Part shown: piece after piece, positions 1 through 7,902 of the stretch
Layout of the letters: every line of letters begins with the position of its first letter
Numbering within the stretch: the stretch's first letter is position 1
Origin: a virus
DNA: 25,705 nucleotides
Strand: one strand, 5' to 3'
IMG/VR virus record: IMGVR_UViG_3300010334_000236
Location: 1 to 25,705 of that record
The notes under the pieces: generated by a model
Told to the model about the DNA's origin: nothing
Databases searched by the model: none
The model's input: only the letters and a program-made list of their open reading frames with translations
Position numbers and translations under genes: made by a program

Positions 1-2
1 AT

Positions 3-95
3 ATATGTTGTGTACTGGTCAAATAACTGTTTAGCAGCAGGATCTTGTGATCTAATCTGCTGTTCTGCATCCCCTGTTGCAGCCAGTTTGGCTGC
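3..95 (-). other. Coding-like frame without a start, after the broken radical SAM gene
   Basis: On the minus strand, from just after a TGA at 96-98 to the window edge, one frame stays open and reads like real protein ([19 protein letters not shown]..., ending ...LFDQYTTY). It has no ATG, GTG or TTG start after that stop, so it is not a separate gene. It lies in the +1 frame relative to the upstream RlmN-like gene and is most simply the continuation of that gene after a frame-disrupting loss. The segment reading LAATG resembles the LTATG stretch that I recall following the cysteine motif in phage RlmN-like proteins. That match is from memory and weak. It could instead be the interior of an unrelated gene joined by recombination or by an assembly error. 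Confidence 0.35.
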
Positions 96-213
96 TCAAG
101 TACGCAATCATGTATCGCTCTTCCCTGCGCACATATCTGCTCTCAATGAACCCTGTGAGCTGCTGCTCCACAAAGTTCACTGAAGCATCAATCTGGCTGT
201 GTAGAATTCTCAT
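52..213 (-). pseudogene. Truncated RlmN-like radical SAM gene (53 codons remain)
   Basis: The ATG at 213 starts 13 nt after the uvsX stop codon, so the two are adjacent in one transcript. The frame encodes [11 protein letters not shown]... and then FIESRYVRR and [12 protein letters not shown]. The last segment matches the start of the CxxxCxxC iron-sulfur motif of RlmN/Cfr-type radical SAM methyltransferases (SSQVGC-type), which methylate adenine in rRNA and tRNA. Only the first two cysteines are present. The frame then ends in RTAD and a TAG at 52-54, without the third cysteine or any of the SAM barrel. A full gene would be several hundred codons. I read it as a gene broken by a small deletion or by an assembly error, because protein-like sequence continues in another frame. 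The family call rests on this short motif and on memory of phage RlmN-like proteins. Confidence 0.5.
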
Positions 214-223
214 CTGATCCAAA

Positions 224-1315
224 TTACTCACTGTCCACACTTTTATCAGGCACATGTGTAACCTCATGTTTTGCCATGCGCACATGGAACTCATCCATGA
301 CTACTTCCAAGCAGCCATCTTCATTTCGATCCCAGGGCTTTTCAAACTGCTTTATCTGTGTACCATCCAGTTTTGTGTACACCCATTTGTTGCCTTCCTT
401 GACCAGTAGCTTCTTCTGCACAAACAAGTCATACAAACCGCTGTATGGATCCATGCCTCTGTCATATGGAATCTTAATTTCCACCTGCTCGAAGGGCTTA
501 TTGAAACGAGTTTTCATTATTTTGCACTGTGCTCGGATACCACTCACTTCACCACCTGTGAGTTTGTTGCCCATCTCATCCTCCTTTAGCTTTAGCTTCC
601 TGGTTGCCACAACTATGCTAGATGCAAAAATCTGCCCCTGTCCACCACTAACCACATCATCTGGGTTGAACATGTCCTGTGAAGCGTAAGAGTGATTTGT
701 GCATACTAGCCCCACATCATATTCACCAAACATGTTCACACAGTTACGCACCAACGCACCCAGTGCTCTGGGCTTGCGACCCATATCCCCCTTGAGATCA
801 CCAGCCTCAAACTGGTTCACATCAGTGGGCGTCATCAGCATACCCAGACTGTCAATCACAAACAACACTCTGGGTCGTTCAGCTTCGTCCAGTACACCAT
901 AACGAGTCTTGTAGTCCTTCATGAAATCTGAGATCAGTTTGGCTACCTCATCAATCATGGCCATGTTCAGTTTGAGCAGCTTTTCGTCACTTGTGTCTAC
1001 ATCCAGTGCATGCAGCCACTTTTCATCCAGTGCGTTCTCTGTATCAATCAGCACCACAAACACATCCTGTTTTTGGGCATTGGCTGTAATGTTACCTGAA
1101 GCCAAAAAACTTTTGCCCGAACCACTTTGTCCGGCCAAAATTGACACCTTGCCCAAAGGGATGCCACCGTCACGGAAACGACCACTTATTGCATAATTGA
1201 GTGCAAAGTTGCCTGTGCTGATCCACACCTTGGGATCTCGGAAGCCCACACTCAGGCCAGGAATGTTCTTGGTGATGTCTTTCCTAAATTTCGTTAAGTC
1301 TATCGCTTTGGTCAT
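224..1315 (-). CDS. uvsX: UvsX, RecA-like recombinase
   Basis: UvsX is the T4-type strand-exchange protein. It forms filaments on ssDNA, displaces gp32 with the help of UvsY, and drives recombination-dependent replication and repair. The 363-aa product has a Walker A loop GQSGSGKS at residues 62-69, LIDTEN at 89-94 (the region of the RecA catalytic glutamate), the Walker B strand VLFVIDSLG at 150-158, and a GGQGQ segment near 224-228 in the DNA-binding loop region. The reading frame is open further upstream, but the ATG at 1315 is preceded by AGGAGG with 8-nt spacing, and [10 protein letters not shown] is a sensible N-terminus, so I start there. It follows gene 32, separated by a terminator hairpin, so its transcript probably comes partly from read-through. 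Length is close to T4 UvsX. Confidence 0.93.
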   Translation of the reverse strand: MTKAIDLTKFRKDITKNIPGLSVGFRDPKVWISTGNFALNYAISGRFRDGGIPLGKVSILAGQSGSGKSFLASGNITANAQKQDVFVVLIDTENALDEKWLHALDVDTSDEKLLKLNMAMIDEVAKLISDFMKDYKTRYGVLDEAERPRVLFVIDSLGMLMTPTDVNQFEAGDLKGDMGRKPRALGALVRNCVNMFGEYDVGLVCTNHSYASQDMFNPDDVVSGGQGQIFASSIVVATRKLKLKEDEMGNKLTGGEVSGIRAQCKIMKTRFNKPFEQVEIKIPYDRGMDPYSGLYDLFVQKKLLVKEGNKWVYTKLDGTQIKQFEKPWDRNEDGCLEVVMDEFHVRMAKHEVTHVPDKSVDSE

Positions 1316-1358
1316 GCGACTACCCTCCTGTGAATTAAGTTTTAATTTGTATGGAAAA

Positions 1359-1388
1359 ACCATGTGTGAGTTTGAACCCACACATGGT
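1359..1388 (-). terminator. Rho-independent terminator between gene 32 and uvsX
   Basis: A perfect 10-bp stem (ACCATGTGTG paired with CACACATGGT) with a 10-nt loop is followed on the minus strand directly by TTTTT (1354-1358 region on the plus strand). This is the standard intrinsic terminator shape. It sits 13 nt after the gene 32 stop codon and about 40 nt before the uvsX start, so it would cap most gene 32 transcripts. Confidence 0.8.
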
Positions 1389-1400
1389 GATTATGGATTG

Positions 1401-2450
1401 TTATGCCTTAGCAGCTTGACGCTTGCGGATGGCTGCCAGAATGTCTTCTGGAGAGGTCAGCTTCTTGGGAGCTTCATCAGCTGTGAGAGCAGCCACACGA
1501 GTCACAGGCCGCTCAACCTCAAACGGAGGATCCTCATCTGCAGGCGCAGCCTTGGGTGCCTGGATGCTGATATTGCGTGTGGGCAGCTTGACAGGGGCCT
1601 TCGCAGTATCTCCACCACGTGATGAATCCTCCCCTTCTGTGCGCAGGTTATATGGCTTATAATACTGTGCATACTTGTCAGCATCATAGGCCTTACCGTC
1701 CACAGAATCATGAAACATGTCCATGATGGCCTGCAGATGATCATCATCTGGCTTCTTGGGAAGGAAGTCGTTCAAGTTCCACAGACCATGCTTCTCAATT
1801 GCAGCCTGTTCATCGTTCGTGAGTGCACTTTCGCGACGAGCCCATGCGCTCTGACCATAGTCAGCATACTGGCCCTTTGTGCCCTTGACAAGACGGAAAT
1901 CCAAACCATTTTCATATCCAACTGGTGAGTTCTCAATTTCTTGATCCATGAACACAGTCTTGATGCGATCAAACACTGAAGGGTTGATCACCAGACGACG
2001 TATGGGATTTTCAGGAGCATTTGCAGCATCTTCAGCGTTGGGATTCTGACGCACAAAGCCTTGGAACAGGAAGCTCTTCTTCCGCCAGTACTTGCGGGCC
2101 ATGTCTTCCAGATCCTTACCACCTTTCCACCAAGGACGGATTTCTGCATTCACAGGGCATGAACCAGGCTTCCACATGTCCATGCAAGGAACTTGCACTT
2201 CTGTGGGCTTGCTGGAGGAGTCACCCTTGATGCCTGAGAACGGAATTTTGATGATCAGACGCTCTCTCCACCAGTAATCGTTACTAGTATCACCATCAGA
2301 TAGAAAACGTATGATTGCTGTGGAACTTTCGGGATTGTTCCAAAAAGGATAAGTGGCATTATCTCCGCCACGGTTACCGCCTTGAGTGCGGTCTTTGTTT
2401 GCTTGTTGAGCTAGGAGTTTTTCACGGATTTGAGCTAATGTTAGTGCCAT
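1401..2450 (-). CDS. 32: gp32-like single-stranded DNA-binding protein
   Basis: This protein coats ssDNA during replication, recombination and repair and interacts with UvsX and the replisome. The 349-aa product starts MALTLAQIREKLLAQQ, a basic, helical N-terminus like the cooperativity domain of gp32. It continues with the aromatic core (TYPFWNN, DYWWRERL, PWWKGG, KYWRKKSFLFQGFV) and INPSVFDRI. The metal site looks reduced: only two cysteines (C89 and C98, PC...SCP) are seen in the stretch where T4 gp32 has His-Cys3. The C-terminal third (from about 265) is low complexity with alternating acidic and basic residues, and it ends in a basic IRKRQAAKA instead of the strongly acidic T4 tail. AAAGG precedes the ATG with 8-9 nt spacing. 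The protein is somewhat longer than T4 gp32 (301 aa). Confidence 0.88.
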   Translation of the reverse strand: MALTLAQIREKLLAQQANKDRTQGGNRGGDNATYPFWNNPESSTAIIRFLSDGDTSNDYWWRERLIIKIPFSGIKGDSSSKPTEVQVPCMDMWKPGSCPVNAEIRPWWKGGKDLEDMARKYWRKKSFLFQGFVRQNPNAEDAANAPENPIRRLVINPSVFDRIKTVFMDQEIENSPVGYENGLDFRLVKGTKGQYADYGQSAWARRESALTNDEQAAIEKHGLWNLNDFLPKKPDDDHLQAIMDMFHDSVDGKAYDADKYAQYYKPYNLRTEGEDSSRGGDTAKAPVKLPTRNISIQAPKAAPADEDPPFEVERPVTRVAALTADEAPKKLTSPEDILAAIRKRQAAKA

Positions 2451-2497
2451 TGTATTTGCCTTTCGTTATGAGCCAATGTTTCAAAACAGCTACATGA

Positions 2498-2530
2498 ATT
2501 ATACCATGTAACTGCTATTAGTATTTAGCA
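2498..2530 (-). promoter_or_regulatory. Dual promoter of gene 32 (late TAAATA and extended -10)
   Basis: On the minus strand, GCTAAATAC (core 2522-2527) matches the T4-type late promoter core. Downstream of it, TGGTATAAT (TATAAT at 2498-2503) is a perfect extended -10 for the host sigma70 polymerase, with no good -35. Both lie 48-77 nt upstream of the gene 32 ATG, so the gene can be transcribed both early and late. Confidence 0.6.
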
Positions 2531-2539
2531 TTAGCCCGC

Positions 2540-2566
2540 AAAAAGCTATCAGTTTAACCGGCTTTT
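2540..2566. terminator. Weak bidirectional hairpin at the end of the 388-aa gene
   Basis: AAAAAGC and GCTTTTT can pair around a loop of about 14 nt, giving an A-stem/U-tail structure on both strands at the 3' end of the gene ending at 2549. The stem is short and AT-rich, so it is at best a weak terminator. Confidence 0.3.
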
Positions 2567-3715
2567 TTTGAGTTTTTCCAAAGTTTTTGTGATTTGATCC
2601 AGCACATGTTTGGGATTATGTTTAAACTCATTTTCCCAACCAGTAATATTATCACTCAAGTGTGACAATATTTCTCTTGGGTCTTCACTTTTTGTCACAT
2701 GGATTGCCTGTTTGATATCAGTGGTATCTGTTTCGTGGACTGCCACAAACTGGTTGAACCATTCCATGAGCTCACGATGTTCTGGCCATTCGTCGTGATT
2801 GGATGATGTTGTCATTTCATAATGGTCATACTGTGGTGTTTCGCAAGTTAGTGCTTGCCAGGCTGCTTGCATTTGCTCAGGCACATGCGCATGTTCTAAG
2901 GGGTTAGCACGCCACATATCACACATTTCAGTGGCTTCTGGCATGGCTGTTTCATAATGATTAACATCACTTATTTGCTTTAGCCCATTTTTGATTTTTG
3001 TTTGCATTTGGTCCATGTGTGGCACCATGTGACTGTCAGTTTGTGTAAGCCAGTTTCTCAAGCGTCTGCACTGTTGTAACACATTAATCATGTGCAATAT
3101 GGCCTCGCCTTGAGTATCCCATGCTTGACCACCATGGTTGATGTGTTGAGCAAGTGCTTTTGCACCTGCAATGTGTTTGATGGGCATGCGATATCTGCCC
3201 CCATCAGGGCCATGAATAAAGATGTCTCTCACCTTGCACCATCTTCTAACAGATTGATCATCCATGAGACGTTCACTATGTCTGATCACAACTTCTGTAA
3301 CGCCAGTTTTCCATCTGCTAGTCCGGGTGCTTCCGGTCCATGCACTTTCTGCCATATCTTGTTTGACTTGGTACGCAAAATTCTTGGGTTCTATGGTTTT
3401 ACCAAAAGGCCTTCTGGTAAAGCTGTGGTTGTACAGGTTGTGATTTTTAAGGCTGTGTTCCAGATCATCTATTAGATCATTTGGTGTGCTTTCACTTGTG
3501 TTGAAAACCACTTCTGGCATGCTGGGTTTTCCTTTGGTTGAGGCCAAAGTGACCATCATGTTGGCCTTACGACTGAACAACATGTCTGCCTTGGTAGGAT
3601 CAAATACCCTGGCTCCATCACAATACATGAAAATTACGTGACCCATGCCACTCAATTTATTGAATATTTGCTCTGCCATCCAAGAGTTGGCTTCATTTAT
3701 TTGGGCTGTGCTCAT
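2549..3715 (-). CDS. Conserved phage protein of unknown function, 388 aa
   Basis: I recognise the pattern but not a function. The middle of the protein (about residues 135-200) reads TGVTEVVIRHSERL...KVRDIFIHGPDGGRYRMPIKHIAGAKALAQHINHGG, a layout shared by large hypothetical proteins of marine T4-like phages. In that layout a basic strand with RHS is followed by an IF-x-GxRYRMP segment and a helix with GAKALAxHI. The N-terminus has MYCDGARVFDPTKA and the C-terminus is helical and lysine-rich. No signal peptide or membrane segment is seen. It lies between terL and gene 32 with a TAAATA core (3741-3746) about 25 nt before the ATG, so it is probably expressed late. The ribosome site is weak (GAGA). 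A virion or packaging-related role would fit the neighbourhood but is not shown by the sequence. Confidence 0.75.
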   Translation of the reverse strand: MSTAQINEANSWMAEQIFNKLSGMGHVIFMYCDGARVFDPTKADMLFSRKANMMVTLASTKGKPSMPEVVFNTSESTPNDLIDDLEHSLKNHNLYNHSFTRRPFGKTIEPKNFAYQVKQDMAESAWTGSTRTSRWKTGVTEVVIRHSERLMDDQSVRRWCKVRDIFIHGPDGGRYRMPIKHIAGAKALAQHINHGGQAWDTQGEAILHMINVLQQCRRLRNWLTQTDSHMVPHMDQMQTKIKNGLKQISDVNHYETAMPEATEMCDMWRANPLEHAHVPEQMQAAWQALTCETPQYDHYEMTTSSNHDEWPEHRELMEWFNQFVAVHETDTTDIKQAIHVTKSEDPREILSHLSDNITGWENEFKHNPKHVLDQITKTLEKLKKSRLN

Positions 3716-3740
3716 GTGATCATTCTCAATCTGTGTGTGT

Positions 3741-3746
3741 TATTTA
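3741..3746 (-). promoter_or_regulatory. Late promoter core TAAATA upstream of the 388-aa gene
   Basis: The minus strand reads GTTTAAATAACA just beyond the terL stop codon, giving a leader of about 20 nt before the ATG at 3715. It matches the core found upstream of ten other genes in the window. Confidence 0.5.
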
Positions 3747-3756
3747 AACGGATTTG

Positions 3757-5358
3757 TCACCAACCCAGGCTCACAGGCATGGGTTCCACCAATTGTTCAA
3801 TGTCCCATAATGAATCGTCTTTCATGTGTTCGGCTGTGAGATCATCCCACTTGCTGATTATCTGACTCATCCTCACAATCAACAATAATGCACTCACCAA
3901 ATCATCATGTTCTCCACTTTTGGCTGCAAATGAATCACCCTTACTCACATAGTTTTTAAGCTGACTGATCAACAACTTACTGCGTATCTTCATTTTGCTA
4001 GTTTCCACCAAACTTTTCAATTTGGTTACTGCCTGAGCCTTGGTTTTCATGTTTGTGTTCAAACCACGTCTGATCTTACTGTGTGCTTGGGACGGCTCAT
4101 TCATGAGCTGTGCAGGAATCACATCCAAACCCACCTCGTTCAAGAGTTCTGTCACACTTTGTCCATATGAGTTATTTTCAAAGGTCCAGAACAAATCTGG
4201 TTCTCCCACATGCTGGGGTATTTTGCGCAATTCTTTATCCATGTACTGGCAGATTTGAATCAACACCTTTAGTTGTGTGGCCACGCTGCTTCTGTTATGC
4301 ATCCATTCTGCTACTTGCACAAGCTGGGGCAGTCTCCAAACCTGAATAGCTGAATAATCTTGGCCAACACCTGCTGAGGGATCCAAAGTAACCAAATAAA
4401 TTGAATTAGCTTGGATGGGTTCAAACCACCGGATTTCTTGGGTCTTGAACAAAGGTTCTTGATGAGTGAGAGTGGCCAACACCTTGCTGTCAATTAATGT
4501 GGAATCTGCTGTGATAAATTGCAGTTCGTATTCTCTAGCAAACTTTTCATAACCAATCTTGGCACGTTCCTTGGCAGCCCATACTTCGTCTCTGTCAGGG
4601 TGCTGGGTCCATACAGCTTTAAATGCCCGGAATCCGTTGGCCCCCACACCATCTGGTCTATCATTACCATATTCATCCAGCACATTGTTGGCCGCATACC
4701 ATATTTGGGCAAATGTGTCTTCATCACTGTTGGGAGTGGAACACACAATGCATTTACCACCTGTGGCCAATGTGGGACTGATGGCTGTCCAAAACTCTTC
4801 TGCAATCTTGTTCTTAACGAATGCTAGCTCGTCGCAGAACAATAAACTGATGCTCTTGCCGCGTCCTGAACTGGCTGTTGTGGTTGTGCTTTCAATCTTG
4901 CTACCATTATCAAACACAATCTTTTGCACATTGTATGTGACGCCGCCTGGTCTCAACCAATCCGGCAAGTGTTCATATGCAAATCTCACGCGATCCATTA
5001 TTTCAGTAGCAGCTTTAAACACATTACCTGCAATCAACACATTAACATCCTCTTGAAAGATTGCAAACCATAACATGTATGCAGCAGCAGTTGTGGTTTT
5101 CCCCAACTGGCGAGAGCACATGGCCACCACTTGTCTGTAGTCTGAGTAGGTTCTGATCATGTCCTCTTGAAAGTCAAACAAATCAAATAACAATTTACCC
5201 TGTGTGGGATGTGTGATGTATACATAATTTTTAGTGAAGTACACAGGGTCCAATGCGCATTTGAGAAATTCGGATTGTTGATTAGCAGTTAGCGCGATCT
5301 TTTGGTGAGGTGCTTTTACAAGCTCATAGCCCGGGCTGTTTAATTTGTTAATACTCAT
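3757..5358 (-). CDS. 17: gp17-like terminase large subunit (TerL)
   Basis: TerL is the DNA-packaging motor. Its N-terminal ATPase pumps DNA into the prohead and its C-terminal RNase H-fold nuclease cuts the concatemer. In this 533-aa protein the Walker A loop is SRQLGKTT at 82-89, as in T4. Walker B is LLFCDELAF at 172-180 with D176 and E177, and the coupling motif is CSTPN at 206-210. The nuclease acids are D326 in TLDPSAGVGQDYSA, E394 in FENNSYG and D485/D486 in HDDLVSAL. It is shorter than T4 gp17 (610 aa), mainly at the N-terminus. The start codon lies only 3 nt after the stop of the upstream 82-aa gene and has no clear ribosome site, which suggests translational coupling. Confidence 0.96.
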   Translation of the reverse strand: MSINKLNSPGYELVKAPHQKIALTANQQSEFLKCALDPVYFTKNYVYITHPTQGKLLFDLFDFQEDMIRTYSDYRQVVAMCSRQLGKTTTAAAYMLWFAIFQEDVNVLIAGNVFKAATEIMDRVRFAYEHLPDWLRPGGVTYNVQKIVFDNGSKIESTTTTASSGRGKSISLLFCDELAFVKNKIAEEFWTAISPTLATGGKCIVCSTPNSDEDTFAQIWYAANNVLDEYGNDRPDGVGANGFRAFKAVWTQHPDRDEVWAAKERAKIGYEKFAREYELQFITADSTLIDSKVLATLTHQEPLFKTQEIRWFEPIQANSIYLVTLDPSAGVGQDYSAIQVWRLPQLVQVAEWMHNRSSVATQLKVLIQICQYMDKELRKIPQHVGEPDLFWTFENNSYGQSVTELLNEVGLDVIPAQLMNEPSQAHSKIRRGLNTNMKTKAQAVTKLKSLVETSKMKIRSKLLISQLKNYVSKGDSFAAKSGEHDDLVSALLLIVRMSQIISKWDDLTAEHMKDDSLWDIEQLVEPMPVSLGW

Positions 5359-5361
5359 GGG

Positions 5362-5610
5362 TTAATGCAATCTGAGAATGTCGTCCACACTTGTGTATGT
5401 TCGGAATGGAGTGTCGTTGACTCCTAAAAGTATTTCTTTAATAACTGCATGAATATTGTGCTTCCAGTGCAACAGAAATTTGTGCACTCTCTGTAATTCA
5501 GGTATTTGATCTTCTGTGCTCCACACAAATTCTTGTAACACATGGCGATAATCTGGTCTATAATAGATTATGTTGAGTGTCACAATAGACTTTCGGGGAT
5601 GCACAATCAT
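5362..5610 (-). CDS. Small conserved phage protein, 82 aa, unknown function
   Basis: No function recognised. The sequence begins MIVHPRKSIVTLNIIYYRPDY and continues LLQEFVW-like as VLQEFVWSTEDQIPELQRVHKFLLHWK, ending in DDILRLH. This pattern is familiar from small genes next to terL in marine T4-like phages, which supports it being real. There are no cysteines and no membrane segment. It is squeezed between the 181-aa gene (1-nt gap) and terL (3-nt gap), so all three are probably translated from one message. A role linked to packaging is inference from position only. Confidence 0.75.
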   Translation of the reverse strand: MIVHPRKSIVTLNIIYYRPDYRHVLQEFVWSTEDQIPELQRVHKFLLHWKHNIHAVIKEILLGVNDTPFRTYTSVDDILRLH

Positions 5611-5611
5611 G

Positions 5612-6157
5612 TTACTTGGGTAGATCCTGCAATTTGATAGTGCTCATGGGGCTATGAGTTCCATCTGTTACTGGATCTTGATTGTGCAATGGGTCATGAT
5701 CAAAATCATCTCTATCTGTACTAGTCAGAGGACTTATTAAACCTGCTTGATTATCATTTTCCAATATGAATTTATCATATGCTGCCTTCATAACAGTATA
5801 ATCCACATCTTCCTTCATTTCTTGCTTGAGGGCATTTGAGCCATACTTTGCACTGCTCAACCGCTCAGGCAAGTCAGCCTTACCTGAAAACTTATAGCTC
5901 TTGATGTCAAATTCAATTGCATCATCTGCCTCACCATGACCATAATCATATTCAGCTTGTTGTTCCATCACATGTGCGTCATCACATCCACAATCTGACT
6001 GTGCAGGCTCATCCATGGTGGTTATTGTGTCCACAACAGGATCAGATGGTGTCATGCCACTCAATTGCAGCAGACGCATGATCTCGAGTGGATAAGCTAT
6101 AGTCAAGTGCAGTTTACTGCCTTGGTCACTGCTCACAGTCAGTTCATATGTGTTCAT
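5612..6157 (-). CDS. Acidic phage protein, 181 aa, unknown function
   Basis: No function recognised. The N-terminus (TYELTVSSDQGSKLHLTIAYPLEIMRLLQLSGM) looks like a beta hairpin followed by a helix. The middle is very acidic and contains DCGCDD and AEYDYGHGEADDAIEFDI, followed by KFSGKADLPERL. The C-terminus is polar and probably disordered. The ATG overlaps the stop of the upstream gene as ATGA and has a strong site (GAGGAGAG) 7 nt upstream, so the start is well supported. It belongs to the string of small genes between the TerS-like gene and terL. Confidence 0.75.
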   Translation of the reverse strand: MNTYELTVSSDQGSKLHLTIAYPLEIMRLLQLSGMTPSDPVVDTITTMDEPAQSDCGCDDAHVMEQQAEYDYGHGEADDAIEFDIKSYKFSGKADLPERLSSAKYGSNALKQEMKEDVDYTVMKAAYDKFILENDNQAGLISPLTSTDRDDFDHDPLHNQDPVTDGTHSPMSTIKLQDLPK

Positions 6158-6987
6158 GATTTCTCTCCTCTCACAGGCGCAGTAAACATGTCGTATACTA
6201 CAGTTTCACCTTTAATGTTTTTCTTGACTTTGAAGTATCTTTTTCTGTCATCATCAAAGCCGCCTGTCATGTTCACCAGTGTGGATTCCACAGGTTCTGG
6301 TAAATCTTCATACTTGTTTTTGTACACAGGCTTGGGAGTATCATAAGCTTTGTTGAAGTCGTCCATGTCAGGATTCATTTGCGTTGCATGTGCTTCACGC
6401 TGAGCCGCAGTTAAAAAGTCATCCTGTGTGAAATAGTCACTTGTGGTTCTGGTGCTGGCCACTTTACTCAAATAATTAAGGAACTTTTTATTGTATGTGT
6501 CACCAAATACATCTTTAAGCAATGGTTGTTCTGCATCCAAATAACGGGGATTAGTGCTAAGCAAACTAGCATCAAGGGCATGCCCAGCATCTGCGGCTAG
6601 TTTGTCCAGGGTTTGTAATAACTGAATACGTGCAGAATCCACTTCAATAGCTTCGTTGTCTGATCTAACCACCACAAACTTTTCAGGCACATTAAGTATG
6701 CTTCGGATTTCCTGTTGCAAAATGTAAGCACTCACAGGCACACCAATAGCAAAGTCCACATAGATAATGTTTGAGTTCTCCATATCTGTAAATTCCAGAG
6801 TGTCCAAATCACCATCCACTTTTTGTATTGCGCCTACGCGAATTAATTTGTAGCGATCCAGCAGCCGCTCCAAGTTTTCCATGCGGTCGTCTGTGAGATC
6901 CACCACAGTCTTGAGTCTGTAGTGGAATTCACGTTGTGCTTCCATTAACCGTTGTTTAAAAGTTTTCATGTTTGCGTTCCAGTCCAT
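6154..6987 (-). CDS. Phage protein, 277 aa (271 from the second ATG), unknown function
   Basis: No function recognised. The protein is soluble-looking and charged. A helical N-terminus (MKTFKQRLMEAQREFHYRLKTV) is followed by a mixed core (NIIYVDFAIGVPVSAYILQQEI, FVVVRSDNEAIEVDSARIQLL) and a polar tail ending RYFKVKKNIKGETVVYDMF. Two starts are possible: ATG at 6987, or ATG at 6969 giving MKTFKQRL, an N-terminus common in T4-like virion genes. The inner start has a weak GGA upstream. The outer one lies only 6 nt from a TAAATA late core and would give an almost leaderless message. The gene lies between the TerS-like gene (5-nt gap) and the acidic 181-aa gene (ATGA overlap). Confidence 0.78.
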   Translation of the reverse strand: MDWNANMKTFKQRLMEAQREFHYRLKTVVDLTDDRMENLERLLDRYKLIRVGAIQKVDGDLDTLEFTDMENSNIIYVDFAIGVPVSAYILQQEIRSILNVPEKFVVVRSDNEAIEVDSARIQLLQTLDKLAADAGHALDASLLSTNPRYLDAEQPLLKDVFGDTYNKKFLNYLSKVASTRTTSDYFTQDDFLTAAQREAHATQMNPDMDDFNKAYDTPKPVYKNKYEDLPEPVESTLVNMTGGFDDDRKRYFKVKKNIKGETVVYDMFTAPVRGEKS

Positions 6988-6992
6988 GTTAC

Positions 6993-7445
6993 TTATTTAG
7001 TGGGCGTCTGGCTTAAAGCTTTGATCTGACTCAACAGCTGGTTTCTATCCAGCACAGTTACCTGATCTTGATTGATCAGCTCAGGTTTATCAGGTGATGT
7101 CCTGTCCATTTTGATACGATCCATTTCCAGCTTCATGAGCTTGAGTTTTTTTTCCATTTTGGAATTACGAGCATCTGATGCAATTTTAAGCATGTTCCCG
7201 CTGGCATTGAATATCTCCCCAGCATGCTTGACTTCCACACTCATACCCAAGTCATGTAGTGTTTTTCCGTATTGCATGGCCAATTGAGCTATCTCATCCA
7301 TTTCTTCGTCATGTAGTTCTGACGGATCCACTTGCTTAAAATTTGTATCCAGGACTTGGGCCTGTTTCAGTAAGCCCTCTGGTGTGATACTATCTTCTAG
7401 TGCAGCAATACCAAATGTGTCTTCCAGTTTTCCGAATCTGGTCAT
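6993..7445 (-). CDS. Probable terminase small subunit (gp16-like)
   Basis: TerS in T4 (gp16) recognises DNA and stimulates the gp17 ATPase. This 150-aa product has the right size (T4: 164 aa) and sits upstream of terL in the same direction. Its central region (residues about 70-115, HAGEIFNASGNMLKIASDARNSKMEKKLKLMKLEMDRIKM) is a long amphipathic helical pair. It resembles the coiled-coil oligomerisation core of gp16, where a helix with an (R/H)A-x-E-(I/V) start is followed by charged coils. N- and C-termini are polar. Identification rests on size, helical pattern and gene order, not on a catalytic motif. Alternatively it could be another small coiled-coil virion or scaffold protein. Confidence 0.6.
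   Translation of the reverse strand: MTRFGKLEDTFGIAALEDSITPEGLLKQAQVLDTNFKQVDPSELHDEEMDEIAQLAMQYGKTLHDLGMSVEVKHAGEIFNASGNMLKIASDARNSKMEKKLKLMKLEMDRIKMDRTSPDKPELINQDQVTVLDRNQLLSQIKALSQTPTK
6994..6999 (-). promoter_or_regulatory. Late promoter core TAAATA 6 nt before the 277-aa gene
   Basis: The minus strand reads ACTAAATAAG across the last codons of the TerS-like gene, with only 6 nt between the core and the ATG at 6987. Transcription starting at the usual distance would begin at about the start codon. Confidence 0.4.
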
Positions 7446-7449
7446 GATC

Positions 7450-7893
7450 TCACTTCTTTTTGGCTTTCTGCGTTACAAAAATATCATCTTCATTTAGGAT
7501 TCTGAATCCCACACCGTGCTTGGCACACCAGATGCTTGCAGCCTGCCACTTGGCAGTATTCAGTAACACATAGGCCTTGTCTCGCTTGCTTTTGGCAGCT
7601 TCCATGAAGGTTTCCTTCTTGGGCTTTACTTCCACCAATTCCACTCGGGTCTTACCAGATGCATCAGAATACTTGATCAAAAAATCAGGCACATACACAG
7701 TATGCTTGCCTGTTAGCGGATTTTGATAGGGAATTTGCAAACATTCACTACCCCACTCTAACACGTTGGGATGACTGTCCAAAAAGGACATAACTCTTAA
7801 TTCCCATGAACTGCGATATTGAATACGCTTGTTACCAACGATTTTTTGTGGATTTTGGGGCACAAATAAGCCCTGTGTGTATTTGCTGCTCAT
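7450..7893 (-). CDS. 4: gp4-like head completion nuclease
   Basis: T4 gp4 is a head-completion protein with a PD-(D/E)XK nuclease fold (related to the TnsA endonuclease domain) that acts on packaged DNA before tail joining. The 147-aa product follows the T4 protein closely: KYTQGLFVPQNPQKIVGN at the N-terminus, YRSSWELRVMSFLD at 26-39, NPLTGKHTVYVPDFLI at 58-73 and VELVEVKPKKE at 84-94. The nuclease residues visible are E31, D70, E88 and K90. The ATG at 7893 has no Shine-Dalgarno site. A late TAAATA core ends 9 nt upstream, so the mRNA leader would be only a few bases. The stop is followed after 4 nt by the TerS-like ATG. Confidence 0.9.
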   Translation of the reverse strand: MSSKYTQGLFVPQNPQKIVGNKRIQYRSSWELRVMSFLDSHPNVLEWGSECLQIPYQNPLTGKHTVYVPDFLIKYSDASGKTRVELVEVKPKKETFMEAAKSKRDKAYVLLNTAKWQAASIWCAKHGVGFRILNEDDIFVTQKAKKK

Positions 7894-7902
7894 GTCAACC
7901 GA

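Noticed and set aside
224-1381. Longer uvsX frame beginning at 1381
   Set aside because: The extra 22 residues run through the terminator hairpin and lack a ribosome site, while the ATG at 1315 has AGGAGG at ideal spacing.
276-2497. Plus-strand open frames across uvsX and gene 32
   Set aside because: They lie opposite strongly supported genes, have serine/leucine-rich low-quality composition and no family resemblance.
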